This document shows positions 23,406 through 38,200 of a stretch of 64,000 bases of DNA, in pieces (positions within the stretch are counted from its first letter, which is position 1; every line of letters starts with the position of its first letter). Made by a program: the position numbers and the translations under genes. The stretch is from assembly GCA_900618425.1 (NCBI GenBank), contig UZAN01039997.1, forward strand, positions 29,968 to 93,967. Reading direction: 5' to 3'. This stretch comes from Echinostoma caproni (lineage: Eukaryota > Platyhelminthes > Trematoda > Plagiorchiida > Echinostomatidae). Below the pieces are notes generated by a model. It was not told the DNA's origin, ran no database searches, and worked only from the letters and a program-made list of their open reading frames with translations.

Positions 23406-26400
23406 CTAAAAGAATGCTCTCGGTCCAAACACATTTTATCACCACCCGTCTACCTGTTATTTTGGATAACATTGTTCTGGTGAGCGCAAAATACTATTTT
23501 CAAAAGAGACTGAATAGAAATCTAAGTTTAAAAGAAATGTTTGGAATCATTAATATAAAGTAAACCGTACTTCATCAATTTTTCTATAAACAATCCCTAA
23601 TCATTGATGATATCCGTTGCTTTAGAATCATTCCAATAAGGCATTCACAAATAGTTTATCTAATGTAAAATACAGATGTTAGACCAAAGTGGAAAATGAC
23701 AAAACCATGCGTTCCAAGTGCTATCTTTCGAGCGCGTAGCATATGGATACAGTTACAGAAACCAACTAAGAAGTTCGCCATTAGACACCTACGCTTCTAA
23801 TTCTGTTGAATCCCGATAAGCAGGAAACAGCTGTTTGATGCACTTTGTCTGCACTCTAACAAAATCACCGGATACTAAATGAAACGCAGATTCAAGAACT
23901 ACATTTTATATCAATTTCAATTTTTCCATGGTTTTGAATCTCCGTCAAAGTTATTCATCTGTTATTCGGGAGCTGCACAATTTCCATCCAAATAATTAAA
24001 TAATCTATTTTGTTCTTTTATGTCGCTTGTTTCTGTAATCTAATATGCATTGGTGGCGCGAGTAGATATCTGACCGGACACGTCTGCACGCATCATTTGT
24101 CGTGACTGACAAGTGGAGTAATTAGGTTGATCAGAAATGAGGTAATCTCACATCTTGTTGACACTAATCACACCGTTAATGTGGCGGGAGCAACCAGAGT
24201 CACTTTAGGTTGGATTGACTAGCCTCATGAGGTCTTTCATTCTGGCAGCAGTAGATAGAGTCAGCATCTGTTGTCCAAGTTGTTTGTACAAGCAAGCATG
24301 CTTCCGCGAGCGAACCTTTGTCACGTGACTTGTCCTAAAGTACCTGCGATGAGAATAAATATTACACATACAACTTAAATCCTACATTGATAATAAAGTT
24401 TGAACAAATTGCCGCATCTAACATCTCCCATTATTAACCCAAAACCTGAAATCGGGCAATTATTTGTTGTCCTAATACATTGATTGTAAAATACTCAAAC
24501 TTGTTTGTCACTGCCATGTTCCCGCTGTGTTTCTTGCTTCTGACTTAATTTATCTAAATCTGAGTTTTTCCTTGGGTTAAAGCCATGAATACGATTCGCA
24601 ACTCCGTAAATCCCGACATATTGTATCGTTTAAATTCGCCGTAGCGTACACAGAGAGACGAAAACGATTATTTTCTATTTTGCTTGTTTTGCCTTTTTTC
24701 ACCAAATTGCCAGGACTGTTTTCTGATTGCAGATAATCCGGAAATTGAGAACGCAAAGTATCTCTGTCCAGAGGTGACCTTCAATTATTAGCCATGTGAT
24801 GTGGCTGGGATGTCCTTAAATATAACAGTGTCCATTTGTGTTTTTCTCAAGAAGACAACCTGCGGGGCACGTGAAATGTGTAGAACACATTCCGTTTAAA
24901 ACCTGCTGCATGGTACATTTCGACACTGTTTGGTGTGGGATGGCTAGATCAGATTCACCCATTCACAGTTGATGTACAACTTCCGAAATGAAACGAGACA
25001 ATATACGTTGGTTTCAGACATTCCAGTCAGTTTTAGAATAAAACGGACCTCGGAAGATTGAATGCATCACAAGGTTGTCTACAAAATCATAACTGTGGTG
25101 CTTGTATTGTACAATTGGCAACTACAACCTCTGTTACAAAAACAAAAGTTTTAAATACCTAATTTAAGCGTATTTTTACTATTTAGGTTTGCGGGCAGTC
25201 TAAAGAAAAATCCTTTGTCGATATCATTCGCCAGAAAATTATTATGGGTATAGATAAAAGTCGTATCATAGTTCCTGCCAAATATCCTATGTTTCAGCAC
25301 TAAAGTTTGCTTAAATACATCTTTTTGCAGATATTGTATCTTCTAATATTTTACAAAAGGAATGTTATAAATAAAATTAGAGTGAGAAAACAGAAACATG
25401 CGATATAAAACAAAAAAATAAAAATGGGTTAACGACTGATCTACGATCAATATTTGAATTCATTTCATTCCTATTGATGCAAGTGCATGTTACCAGGCGC
25501 CTGGATCGAAATGTCATAAAAGGAAAAACAATCCAGGTATCCGAATGATTCTATCAGTACACCAAAAAAGAAGTCCAAAAGATCTTAAGTACAACTCTGT
25601 ATCAGGACGTCAGATATTTAAGAAAATAGCCCTAAGCATGGTAAAATCAGGTAATGCTTGTTTGCGAAGGGCAAAACAGTCACAATATTATTTGCATATT
25701 TGCCTTCAATGAATTTGTAAACAGTGGAAAACCTTTTCATGCAGAGATCTTAAAAGCAAAGCCCTAAATGTCTGCATGCACGCATAATGATTAGTGAGCA
25801 GAAAACAAAAATTTCAGCACTAGATCTGTGATCAGTTTTCAATACATCAGGACCGGGATCGTGATCAAAAGAATGCCGCGGTTAATGGAATCCAATAATT
25901 TACAAGATGTGAGAGCCAGGGTGTATCAATGTTCCTTAATAATCGATTATGTATTAAAATCATTTATTCTTATCCGTAAATTATCCCAAATATACCCGAT
26001 TCGACTTTCATTTGGAAATTGGAATAGGAACTGATAGGAGGTCTACATAATTTTGTTCACTAGTCAAACTAGCAGAGACAGAGAAAATCCGTTAGTGTAT
26101 CATACGTTGACAATTTTCTTCGCATATATTTGTCATGGTTATGATTACAATAATGTTTGAGATATTTTTATTCGATAGAGCCAAATTGGTTATGCAATTT
26201 GCATGTCAATTATATAAACCATTAAGCATAACTATGTGGTAACCGGATCGGATCAACTTCTTTTGCTTCTGTCACTAGTCCTGAAAAATGGAAGGAAGAA
26301 CATATAGTTTTGATCCGCAATGTGCAACAAAAATCGTGTAGTACTTACAAGGGACAACATCAAAGGAAATTATTCAGGACATTTTAAAAAACAGTGTGAA

Positions 26401-27590
26401 ACATGATGAAAGGGTCTAAAGGGTTGGGATTTTTAGTTTGGAAGCACGAATATATCAAAGAAAAACCGAGTGTTAAGTTACCCGACATCTATCAAACTAT
26501 ATCAAGTTGGAGCTGATTGTGATATCGTAAAACAAGTTCCTTTTTGGAGCTTTATAAGTTAACCTTAGGCGCTATACCTATTTGGTCCACTTTAAGGAAT
26601 ACTGGAATATGGTTGGCCAGTCACAGTCACAATATCAATGATTCTACTCTGAAACATTGGCTGGTAAAAATGCCTCTTTCAGTAACTAATGTAGTGACGA
26701 TTGGTCATGCAAAGGGATGCTTCCAACAAATTTGAATGAAGGAAGAGTGTATCAACAAAAGCTCAATCTGCGTGTACCGTGATGATAACGAATATCATAA
26801 TTCAGCAACAGTGTTTCCTCTAAAGCACATAATTCACAAATATGCAATGACCATAAACAATTTTTTTTATCAAGGATGGTGTTAAAATCTATACAAGCTG
26901 AGTAGTTTAAAATTAGCAGTTTTTGTTTCCCGAAGCTTCTGTGTAGGGTTTTCATTTGTAGTCTTGATCACTCGTGTAATGTAAGTCCCCTTATATCTCC
27001 AATAATCCAGACTCAGTGATTGTGTGTACATTGATCCGGATGTCAGTCAAACTGCCATGGTACCTTATACCGGCTATGTGAGAAGTAATCGGTTTTCTCC
27101 ATTCCTAACTAGCTCTTCGCCAAGCCTTTTGTAGTGGTTCTATCTAAATAGCTGCTTCAAGAGCATTACACCTAAGCACAAACAAAGTTAGAGGAAATAG
27201 GGGCTTGCCGTAAGCTGAGAAAGCCAATTAAAAGGAAAGATTAACGTTCTAAAATTGCATCTGATTTACAAGAGACCCCACTCAATCATCTCGGTTGTGA
27301 GAAGTTTTAAGCTAGGCATTTCTCAAGTCCGCGTCCTTGTTTTTATAATTTGATCAATCCCCTTTAAGTACCATAGCTCCTAAATTCTTGCATCCTACTC
27401 CAAAAGAAATCCAATTCATACATGAATGAACGGTTACTACTTTGTGTGGAAGATAGAAACTGTCATTGTGTTGTTGGAACGTCACCGATGAGCTGCCCAA
27501 TAGCTTGTACAATACCAAAATTGTTTAGCCAGACTACTACTAATTCCCACCTGTTTTTGGCTATATCTCAAAGTTTTAGTAAAAATGAAT
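23406..27590. other. Mostly featureless; possible introns of the 23-kb gene
   Basis: I see no supported exon. A GC-richer patch at 24050-24330 has a 42-codon minus-strand frame (SRKHACLYKQLGQQMLTLST), possibly an old repeat or exon, not identified. Confidence 0.4.
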
Positions 27591-27594
27591 ATGG

Positions 27595-27665
27595 TGAGTT
27601 TCGTCGTGTGAACAGAAAATGAAATGTGAACTGAAAATCAGGGAAGCACTGGACAGCTAGACAGC
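27595..27665 (-). repeat. SINE family S1, copy c, inverted 3' part
   Basis: On the minus strand the sequence AGCTGTCCAGTGCTTCCC, followed by a tail ending ACGACGAAACTCACC, is the 3' half of family S1. The bases just before CAGTGC read GTC, the classical hammerhead cleavage triplet. The 5' half of the ribozyme is missing here. It lies head to head with the forward copy that starts about 20 bases to the right. Confidence 0.6.
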
Positions 27666-27679
27666 ACATACTGTATGGG

Positions 27680-27840
27680 TAAAATGAGAAACAGTCTGAT
27701 CAGCTGTCAGGTGTCCCGGTGGGTATTATAGTTGTCTTCAGCCTGTGACGTCCCGGATTCGATCTCCACTTGGGTCGATGAATTGACATTGCTAGTGAGA
27801 CCCAACAAGATCAAGACAACTATTCAGATCACCACATTCC
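27680..27840 (+). repeat. SINE family S1, copy c, forward
   Basis: The plus strand starts AAACAGTCTGATCAGCTGTC, has B box GGATTCGATCTCC (27755-27767), then GACATTGCTAGTGAGACCC and AACAAGATCAAGACAAC, the decayed hammerhead core. CTGATGA has become CTAGTGA and GAAA has become AAGA. The first copies were found by comparing this middle section with the ones at 4.6 and 46.5 kb. Confidence 0.65.
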
Positions 27841-28224
27841 TTCATTTCTCTCATGTACAATAATCAAAAATTGAATTGGTTCAATAGATTCCTGTTTACT
27901 AATACAGTACTGATCGATCGTGATTCACCAAAATATTTCCTTTATGACCTAATTGAGCTTCATTATATTTATCAGTTATATTAATGTTTTAGGTATGAAG
28001 AATAATTTATCTCTTGTTTACTTCAATCTATGTAGTTTCTGGGTTGCATGATTGTCAATCAAACGTACCTGACCTTAGTTGTCAAGATCAACATGGCAAT
28101 CACAAACTTTATCAAGCATGAAAACGCCATATATTCTGATAGGAAGGACTCAAGAATTATCCCAAATTATTTCTATAAATTATGAAATATTTTAAAATAA
28201 AACCAAGTTTGATTGAAGGGCGAT

Positions 28225-28310
28225 ATTAGCCTGGTTCGAACTCGGAAAATACAAGACAGTGGACAAACCAACCGAGTAACTCAACCAACGTTGGCACACA
28301 AACATTAACG
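28225..28310 (-). repeat. tRNA-like unit, possible SINE head
   Basis: The minus strand shows GTTGGTTGAGTTACTCGG (A-box-like), and about 40 bases on GAGTTCGAACCAGG (B-box-like), followed by an AT-rich tail. It does not match S1 or S2 in its body. It could be a tRNA pseudogene or a single SINE of another family. I cannot fold a good acceptor stem by eye. Confidence 0.3.
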
Positions 28311-29269
28311 GTAAGAATGTGCCTTTTAAAATCCAGTGGAGCTTTTTATAGATGTATTGCAACCCTTAGAGTTAAATCTCTATGAGCATCGTTCAATACA
28401 CGCTATGCTTCTGTAATCCGAGTCCACGAGGAATAAGTATTCTAATAATAAAAATCGATCAAAATAATTACCCCAGAATTCACTTTGGTGCATTTCGCTT
28501 AATCAGGTGACATCTTCAATTTCCCGATAATATTTTTTGCAATTATTTTATGAATGGAAGAACGGAGCACGGTCACTGAGTCAGAAGGTTATGTTTCATT
28601 ATGGTTACTAATTAAATAGTTATGACTTTTCTCATCAACGCTTTTCACTTAAAATGCGCACCTTATGGATTAACTGTGGGGCGCTCTCCATTGTGACAGA
28701 ACTAAAATGTACGGCTTTCGGCTTATAGATTCTTGCCTTGCTTTGACGTGGCATAAATTGTAATCAAAATAACATCCGATCAATCCACTACTTGTTTCTT
28801 AAACGAATGAACAAAGTACATTATCACGGAGATCCTGTAAGCTTATCCAAATGTAGGAACTTCTGCTCAAAACACCAAACTTTCTCGCTTATTGTGTATT
28901 CATCTGTTTACTTATATCCCATCCTTACTCCATGATACCACGCTAGTTGAGCTTCGCATCAGTCAAAATCAAAACCATCGATGAATTGGACCCCGATAAG
29001 TTTCTGTTTTTTCTTTACGACCAAACTTCTAAGAAACACGGCACCATAAGATTCGTTTTACCAGTTTGGATCTCTGTTCTATTTTAGGCCTACTGCCTAG
29101 TTGCGTCTCAGTTTATCATCAAAGTATAGATCCAAAGTTTTCATTGCGAGTTCCCTTCAAGTGATTTGCTCAAATTTCCGTCAAGATCAAAAGTTGTCAG
29201 TATTCGGACATGGGCTCACTCTCATTCCAATAATATTTTGCTGAAGATGGGAGATTTTTCACCTTTCAG

Positions 29270-32200
29270 GGCAGTTGAATTTATTGAAAAAATGAGTTTT
29301 GATTGTCCACTTCTTAGCCCCAAATTTGGTTCGGATTATAATGATAGAGGAGTTAGTTTCAAATGTTCTATTCCCTTAGTAGATTTTCCCCCCGTTTTTA
29401 ACGAAGTGAAGTTTTTAGTGAAAGGTATAAAAGAGATAACTCAATTTGTTAGGATAGTGCAATATACGCCACGTGTCACACGAGCTGCTTTTATTTTTTG
29501 GAAATTATATTTGACGATTCTGGTGGTGTATATAGTACCACATCCTAGATAAAGTAATCGCAAATTAGGTTTTTGAACAAAAATTACTTATTTTGTTCCA
29601 GTTATTACTTGGATTTACACCATTATTGAAATGTAGTCAGATAATTTCTTGAGTTGAAAAAACTCGATACTTCGAATGTCAACTGTATGTACCAAGCATC
29701 AATCTATTCACTGTCTCACTTTGCTTATGCTTACACAACCAATTTTCATTGCACTATCTGATGAAACATTGGATGCTTAATATGTCATTCTTGAAGAACC
29801 TGCGTAGAACAGTGGAATGATTCATTGATGTAATCTTCACTCATTAGATTATGTATGAGTATCCCGTGAAACAAAATGTCATCTGTTTGTAGATATTTTT
29901 TATTACAAAATCTGAATTGGGAGATCCTGGTCGAAAAAGTGCCCCGAAATAACTCAACACCGTGATTACTCAATTTAATAACATAATTCTAAATCCCGTG
30001 GAGTCAATTCGTACTGTTAGTTCTTGCTCTGCCCATACTGCTGGGATTAGAAGTTGGATGGGACGGAGTCTAATCATACCCCATGGCCTTTGCGGTTTGA
30101 ACTAATCGGAATGGTGAGCAACACGTTAGCAGAACCGTTGTCCGTTTTTGTGACGGTCATGAATGAACTATTTTAATTCGCATGGAAAAGAACGCCTTGC
30201 GTTGTGTTCTTTTCATTTAGTTCAATATGAATGGGAAAATAGTTCGTGTTCATAACCAGTGACTTGATCCAACCTTGTATTGTATTGTATTTATTAACAA
30301 TTGGTAATGAAAGACAAATACAAATGCCTCCAGATATCTTTCCCAGTCATACTTGTAAAATTAGCTTTAAGGAATGTCACTCCTTTCCATCTGAATTTTC
30401 ATCTATGTGTGGAATGAACATTTTGACTCATCATATGGGTAACCCACAAAAACGTCGTTATTTCTCTGTTTAGATCAAGAATGTGAACGAATTCCGCTTG
30501 ACAGACAAACACTATTCCAGCAATAAAACGATGAAAATACATCAACCTAATGCAATCATATACTAGAGGATCATCTGTCTTGCGATTTAGTGGTGAAATC
30601 CCCCACCTTTAAACCTTCAGGTTCATGGTTTCAGTTTCCACAGTGACACGTACTCCTGTTAAATCTGTTTAGAGGACCGCTGTGGGCAATACTATTTATT
30701 AACTATTGTGTAAATTTTTCACAAATAAAATGATTTGTCACATTGTTTAACAATTGTTTGTTTCGTTGTTGCTTTCAGTTTGGAAGGTGGTAAAGATGAC
30801 CTACGGAAACTAACCGCCTGAAGTAGTCACTACTTGACACTGTTACCGTTACAGTTGCAACAGAATCAAACGTCAAACAGTGTTAGAAAAACAAAACTAT
30901 ATTTCACGAGAACGCGTAGACAATGTGTTAGTAAACATGGTGTGCACTTCCTTGTACACTGACAAATAGAACACACGAATGGACGGCCAGGGATATAGGC
31001 AAACTTTCCTCTATAAGCGGGCATCAAAATGCGTCTATAAGAACCACTTCAACTTTGGGGTACGCGTTCTAAACTCTTATTTTCTATTCTTCTTTGCCGG
31101 ACATCATTAAAACCGTTTGACTTAGCATTTTTTGATATTACGCTTATTTCTTTCAGATTAAGTGTGTTGTTCAAATTTTCGTATTCTCAAAATTTTCTGG
31201 GTTAACAATGCAATTCGTTTTTAAGTTATTTTAAACTACTTTTAAACTATTTTGCTATCCTTTTTGAGTTTGTTTGAATACACGGTTTAATATAGTACTG
31301 AGCACTAAAAGATGTTGCCTCCCTTCTCACAACAGAGCAAGTGTGATTAGCATTCACGAAAGCTGAGAGAAAAAAGTCATGTGATAGCTATTTTAAACAT
31401 TTGCTTTGGACAATCCTAAACCTGGAGTATATAGACATATATTCGTCCTAATGTGGCACAATTTGACGCAATAATATCGATCGTTGGTTATCGTGAAATA
31501 ACTTCTCTCATGTGCCCACCGATCGTATCCTATTTCGCAAGAGTCCCTATGCATAACTGGATTGCTGTGGTGCGTGCATAGATGCAATCAATGTTTGTTG
31601 CAAATTCACTTTGGTATAGATCCGTTTGGGTGGTTAGCCAGGAAATGAGATTGAGCGAGAAGGTGAACCACATTCGATGCTGTCAGTAATGTTTACAACA
31701 ACTGGAACAATGCAACTGCCTTGATTGGTGAACACTCGATGGATGAAATCACCTACCTCACACGTCATTGACTGTAAGCAGCTTGTTTGGGTGGATCTCG
31801 TTCTGTGCTTCTAGGAGATATCTATCCGGTGCCCAGTATGTTGGAAGCCGAACTGAACACATTTTCTGATCTTTTTACTACACGAATCGCTGACTTCTTG
31901 TGCATTTTTTGCTGATTTTGTCAGACATATTATCAAATTGAACAGCACAATTGGTTTTCAAAATCTGGTACGTTTTCCTCGTTAGACTGGATTCATAACC
32001 GAGCTTTATACTTACGAAAAAAACTATAATNCTATAATTTTATTTGTTAAGAAAACTGTGCCGCTTACTAGTTCCAATCATTGTATCTGAAAATTATGTC
32101 TCATTGCATATAGTAATAAAGGCTGGTACATGGTATTAAGAAGACCAAACAGGAGAATGGATCGAAGGAATTATTCATCTGAACAACTAGACAACATTGA

Positions 32201-35200
32201 AGATCTTTCGTTGCGTAACATTTTTTCGTGCTTCAAGACCCAAGCCCTACTGTACTCAGGGACCACATTGCTGATTATCTAAAGTTTTACTTTATTCATT
32301 GTCCTCAGGTAGAAACTATCTTCAGCTTTACTTAACAGAACCCATCATTATCATAAACCCAGTCAGTGCACGGTGAAATACAGGGAAACTAACTTCCTTG
32401 TGCACTGACAACTACAAAATTTGTGTGAGGTAAACAGATGAATAAGTCATATAGGAGCTGGACCTACAGGAAAGAAGAGTATAGAGAAACAAGCATTTTT
32501 TCAAAACATTTTGTCCCACAACAGTTGAAACTTTTGTCAATTTTCAGTTCATCTTTGGTTTCCGAACCGAACCTGCTGTACGTTTCATTTGAACCCCAGA
32601 AGCGAAAAAGGAACCGCACAAACCCTGCCTAGTCTTTTCAAACATCATTTCATATTTGGTCTCCTAATTTATTGATTTCCGATTGGTCCAACTTTCCCCG
32701 CCTAATATCTTTACAAAACATACTTCGGTTGACTCAGTGCCAGGAGACTGCTTTGCCCAAATATTTTTTTTTAAAACTACGCAAACAAATAGAGAAACCC
32801 TCGGTCGAATAATGAAAACACATGCACACTCAATACCTCACGACTATAAAGTAGATCAGATCAAATCAAATAGTTGCACGATGGACCTCAACTAAAAGAA
32901 AACTGGCAATGGGACGAAAAAGTATTTAACTGGCTGAAATCAACAATGGATTCTTTGAAAGCTTACTTAAAACTCAGCTCACGATCAAGAAAACCCCTTA
33001 TTATTTTTTATTGGAAGTTGAGGAATACATTTTGGGTATAAACATTTGTAATTATACGTGATGTTCTGAAACAGATAAGATGTTTAGATGTGAGATACAT
33101 CAGATATATGCACCTACTTTTGTGATTTGTCATTCAAAATCGACATCATAAAAACTAAGTAGACCCTCTCATTAGTGTATTTTCCACCTCAATTTCAGTA
33201 AACAAAGGCCATCTGTGAGAACGCACCGTTTAAAAACCTCCATTAAGCTTTCAAAAGGTCAACTTTGGCTGGAGACGAGTAGGTTTTTATGTGCAAGTGG
33301 ATGTGCCACTGGTGAACAGCAATTAGAGTTTACAATTATTTGTGGCATAATAACGATTATTCATTTCAGCGCGAGCTTCTTGAAATATCTTACCAATTTT
33401 TTGATCCAGAAACATTAATTGTGTGAAAACAATCGACCAAGTAAATGAAGAGGAAACTGGCAAGCGCGCTGTAAATTTCATTTTTTTTACTTTGAGCCGC
33501 AAAGGATTCTGCCAGGGGCGAGGAGAAGCAAAATTTCAATTGTGGAAAATCCATCTGACAGAGAAATAATTTTTCACACTTGTGACTGAACAAACGCCCA
33601 AATTTACAAAACTGAATGCAATGTATTTTCCTCCGTAGTTTCTGTGTTATTCGTCTGTAAGCGTTCTTGGTCACCGTTGGTAAAGACGGCACAATTTTAA
33701 CGGTTGGTACCGTGCCAGACGCTGAGAAAACAAAACATTTGGTCACTCGCTGTATCGAAGAGACAACTCACAGTATATCCCAAAGTGTCACTGATCACGT
33801 GTCTGTTTCTTGTCAGCTTCGGTTCTCGTATTCCAGGATGTTGAGTGACAAAATTCTTTCTTTTATTTTTCATTTTATATACAATGATGCGCTTAGCTCC
33901 GTGGCATGATCTAGGGTTAATTGCACCTCGATCTAGGATCTGCTGATCAGTTCCGAAAAGCTTCTTAATTTTTTCTCCATATCTGATTTTAATGAAGTTG
34001 CTTTTGGTGGGAAAGCTTTACATACAAATATACATATACGCGCTCTAAATCATTAAACCCTTCACTTCCTTGTGGTGCATAAAAATAGAACACCTTAATT
34101 TCATAAACCTGGATAAATAACTGTTTTATCCCAGAAAGTTAGGATACTTTGGTATTCTTAAATACTGACCGGCATCCCTTGCCTCTCGCCCCTTCCCAAC
34201 TTCATTCAATCCCAAATAACTTTCCGTTAGCTAATGAGCTGGTTCTTTTCTCCTTTTTACCGACTGATTGAAGTTCTGTACACATACTGTTAAATCGATG
34301 AACGCAATACCATTAGACTGGTATTAGACAGATTGGTCCTACTGATAGAAGTAGTTATACCAATCAAAATAAAATTGTCGAAGCTGCCTTAAACCTGATC
34401 TGAACCTGATACGGCACTGTTTGTCTTCGAACTTATGCAGCAATTACTGTAAGTCCGGACATTACCGTTTTTATCTCTTTCTTGCTCGTGAACAATATTG
34501 ATACGGGATAGAGAATGAGAGGTCCAATTAACTTAAAGTTTTCTATCTTTGTGTTGTTTTGTCCAATAGAGAACTTCTTTTTGAATCTCTTGATGTTTCA
34601 ATATATGACGGAAAGCAGTCTAAGGTTGATTTTCAATAACGCTATGTTTTGCATCATTTTTAACCACTACTACTCTCTCCATCGCTCTCTCTCTCTCAAT
34701 CTATCGAACTTCCTTTTTTGATTTTAATCAAGTATTTCCTGATTGGTTAGTTGCGTTAACAAGAGACAAGAACAGGAATGCCGAGAATAACGAATTGTTT
34801 TAACTAAAAGTGAACAGACTATATGCTTTTAAGGTGATATCAAAATGTGAATACGAAAGTTGTAACTGAATAATCGATGATACTAGTTCACGACCTAGGG
34901 CAGCAAACAAAAAGTTGTTTGTTTGTTTTTCTTCGTACAGGTTGGGTATCATCCAAAATAGTTTTGGTAAACCTTCTGGAAAACTCAGAACCCACGGCCT
35001 TGTATTTAATGTCAGGCTACTGCAAGAGTGCGTGTCAGGTTGACAGAAATGTCAGGACTGATGAAAAACAGGCATTGGTCGCGTACACAGCTAGATCTAT
35101 TGTGGTTGTAAATCGTTAGGATCAGCACAAGAAGATTATATTAATGCCCAGTGATCGTGGTTAATAGTTTGTTCAACAGTTCGGCTAAATTTCCCACTAA

Positions 35201-38200
35201 TATGCTTGACAAAGATATTCAACATCATGCTGAACTATCAGTAGAACCGGTATTAGAATTGTCTAATTTGTGTTATTTTAATTCAAATTGAAATATATAC
35301 ACAAAGTTTTGATTAATATGGTAGAGGCAGATAAAAGATGTCCAGTTAGATCATCATGAATAAGCCAACTTGAGTAATGCTTAATCCATTATACGATTTT
35401 TATACCATACAAAAGAAACCTTTTGCGTGACAGCACTCACTGGAAACTGTATTTTGCGACACGTTCTGGCATGCATTTCTTGAACGTAGAGCTCGGGTTT
35501 GGCTTCCCCACACACCAGTCGGCTGGACACGTACCCGACGCGATCGATTGACTTTCTGTCCAGTAATCAGTACTATTCGGTGCATGCTTAGCGATTAAAT
35601 CGTCTGCGAATCCCTGAATGGATCGACTGGACTATCAAAACATCTATTACGACAAAATCGGTGAAAAAAAACCAATTTGGAATAAAATCACAAATAATGC
35701 CATTCCGCAAATCGAATTAGTGTCGCCAGGAATCAAAAATAATGCAAAATAATGATTTGTTCGGTGTAGTTGATAGCGTAGAGCATTTTATTCTAACGAC
35801 AATAAAGCAATGGAGTGTAACTATTTTGTTGGATATAGGAAGTTTTGGCAAAAAATAAATAACTAAATAATACGGATTCATCGCCTTGTTCATAAGTATT
35901 GATTTCGTGAGAATAGAAAGAATACATATATTGTGTTTACGTAAAACGTGTTTACTATTGAATTAATAATGGGGTCAACAGTGAGGAACATAAATGAAAT
36001 TATTGCATTGGGAATGTTATATTGTTATTAATACAGTGACATCGGTGGAGAAATACATTCGCTGACGTTTCGGTTCCCGTGGATAACCTGCCTTCAGAAA
36101 GGTTACCCGCGGTAACTAAAATGTCGGTGAATATGATTCTTCACCGACATTGCTATGTTATTAACATTATAACATTCACAATAAAACAACACATGGCGCA
36201 TCGATTTTTCGATCCACTCCTGACAACATTTGGTCCTGATGAGTTAAAAAGAAATGATTACATATTGTTACGTTTTGTTCTTCCTTTTAATACGAATTGT
36301 TGAAAGGGAACACTGGTTTCGAAATACATTAGTTTATATGATCCAAGGCGTTTGCATTTCTCATTGTTTACACTTTTGTCAATGTGATCATTTTTTTCTA
36401 TCGCGCAGTTCCATCTCTCTCTGATCGGCCATTTCGCAATGGGTTTGTATGCGATTAAACCTTTGTAACATTCAAACATTTATTTGAATCCCGTTTCACT
36501 CGTTTCACATAAATTAAACTATTTTGGTCGTATTACTTCCCTGAAAGGCACACGGGAACCATGCGCAATAATTCTCGTTATTTGATTAACCTAAAGTATC
36601 TTCACCTCGAAATTTCAGCCATCCGTATCCGTTGAAACCGCCCCCAACCAAAAAATCAGAGAGAGGAGGGAGCTGGAGGGTTCAGAGGGGAAACTTTGGA
36701 ACCTGCCTGTCGTTACAATGCGTTGGGTGAGTGAACCCAGTTAGCGTCCATACTCAAAAATCTGTCACTTGAAGTCCAACTTCGCTCCAGTTCGCGCACT
36801 AGTCTCCTTCGTTATACAACTCTTTGGCTTTAGTTATTATCTCATGGATTTCTGTCTCATCGAAAAATTAGAAGGATAGAAGCTAATAATAGGCCTAGAG
36901 TATCGAAAATATGATAAAACCTAATGGGGATTAAACAGATGGGAGTAGAATATACGTTGATGTACAAGTGTCATTGTATACGCAGCATATCCTAAGCACA
37001 CCGTATCTGTCTAACCATGAACTAATTCGGTCCAAACGGCCTCTAACCGGGAAACCCAAAGTGACCCAGATGAATGAATTACCTTATCAAAGTTTTTCTG
37101 ACTTTATACATATCCTCAGCTGATCAGTTATGACCCCGTTTCTAACACTTCATGCATTGCAAAACATCGCATACAGAGGAAGTTTATCCAATGGCATCCC
37201 CAAACCTGTACTACTTCTTAGTTTTTGCATCAACTCATCATTGCTTTTCCGGTCGTCGCACTAAAATTCGATAGAATTCGTGGACTTTCTTCTCACAAAG
37301 GCCAAACGTTTGCACGATTGAGAAACATCCTCTGAACTACTGGTGGCAGAAGGTCTGGTATCATCGTGACTGCTTTGATGTTTCAGATTGGCCATCGCCA
37401 ATTAGGTCTTCTGTGTCACCACCCATTTCGAGATTCACCCTTCCAAAAAAAATCAATGTCTATAATGGAACGTTCTTCTACTTCCTCAAGTAAGTCACCG
37501 ATCAGGGTGAGTAAGGGAGTTGTGCTGTACAAGTTGCGTAACTGTAACAGTATTGCATATCCACCATTCAGGCTTTAAACCCCGTACTCATGGTATGGAA
37601 AGAGTATGTGCTCCTTTTATGCCAAAAAGCACACATCAGGGCTGACCATTACTATGCATTCATGTTTTTTTCAGTTGTCATCTTGGAAGATAGTAGTTTT
37701 ATTTTGATCTAACAATAACAGAAGGAGATACATTATAATGTGTTGATTGCGGTCGAAAACGTCTCACTGAATCAATTCTAGCATGCAGGTTTGAGCGTGC
37801 TATCGTAATGTAATCTGATTTATTCCTAAAGATTCCTTTGAGTAGTTAAGCTCTCGGGCAATCAACTGATAGCCTTTGTATTGATCTTCGGAAATCATTT
37901 CAATAAATTGTCTAGATTTTACTTCCGCTGCAATAACGGATCAAACATAGCTGAGGTTTCATATGAGTTCCAGGTAAACGAATAAATACTCAGAATAGGT
38001 TAATAGCACTATCATTTATTATGCATATGGTGAATTTCTGACTCTTGCCGAATTTTTCCTTTCTCCAAACAAGTGTTTTGACGGAGTTTAAAACCATTTA
38101 TCACACTTTTAATTCTCCATCTCACCACATATAACAGCCGACAATCATCCAGATTTAACGACAGTTTCAAACACTCTAGCCTTAGTGCTCACATGCTGTT

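Noticed and set aside
27422..27622. 66-codon cysteine-rich plus-strand frame ending at GTGAGT
   Set aside because: The donor lies inside the S1 SINE fragment and the phase does not fit the next exon.
35413..35600. Minus-strand open segment with CPADWCVGKPNPSS ending at CCA|GTGAGT
   Set aside because: Protein-like with a good donor, but isolated, on the opposite strand to the 29-43 kb model, and also open on the plus strand.
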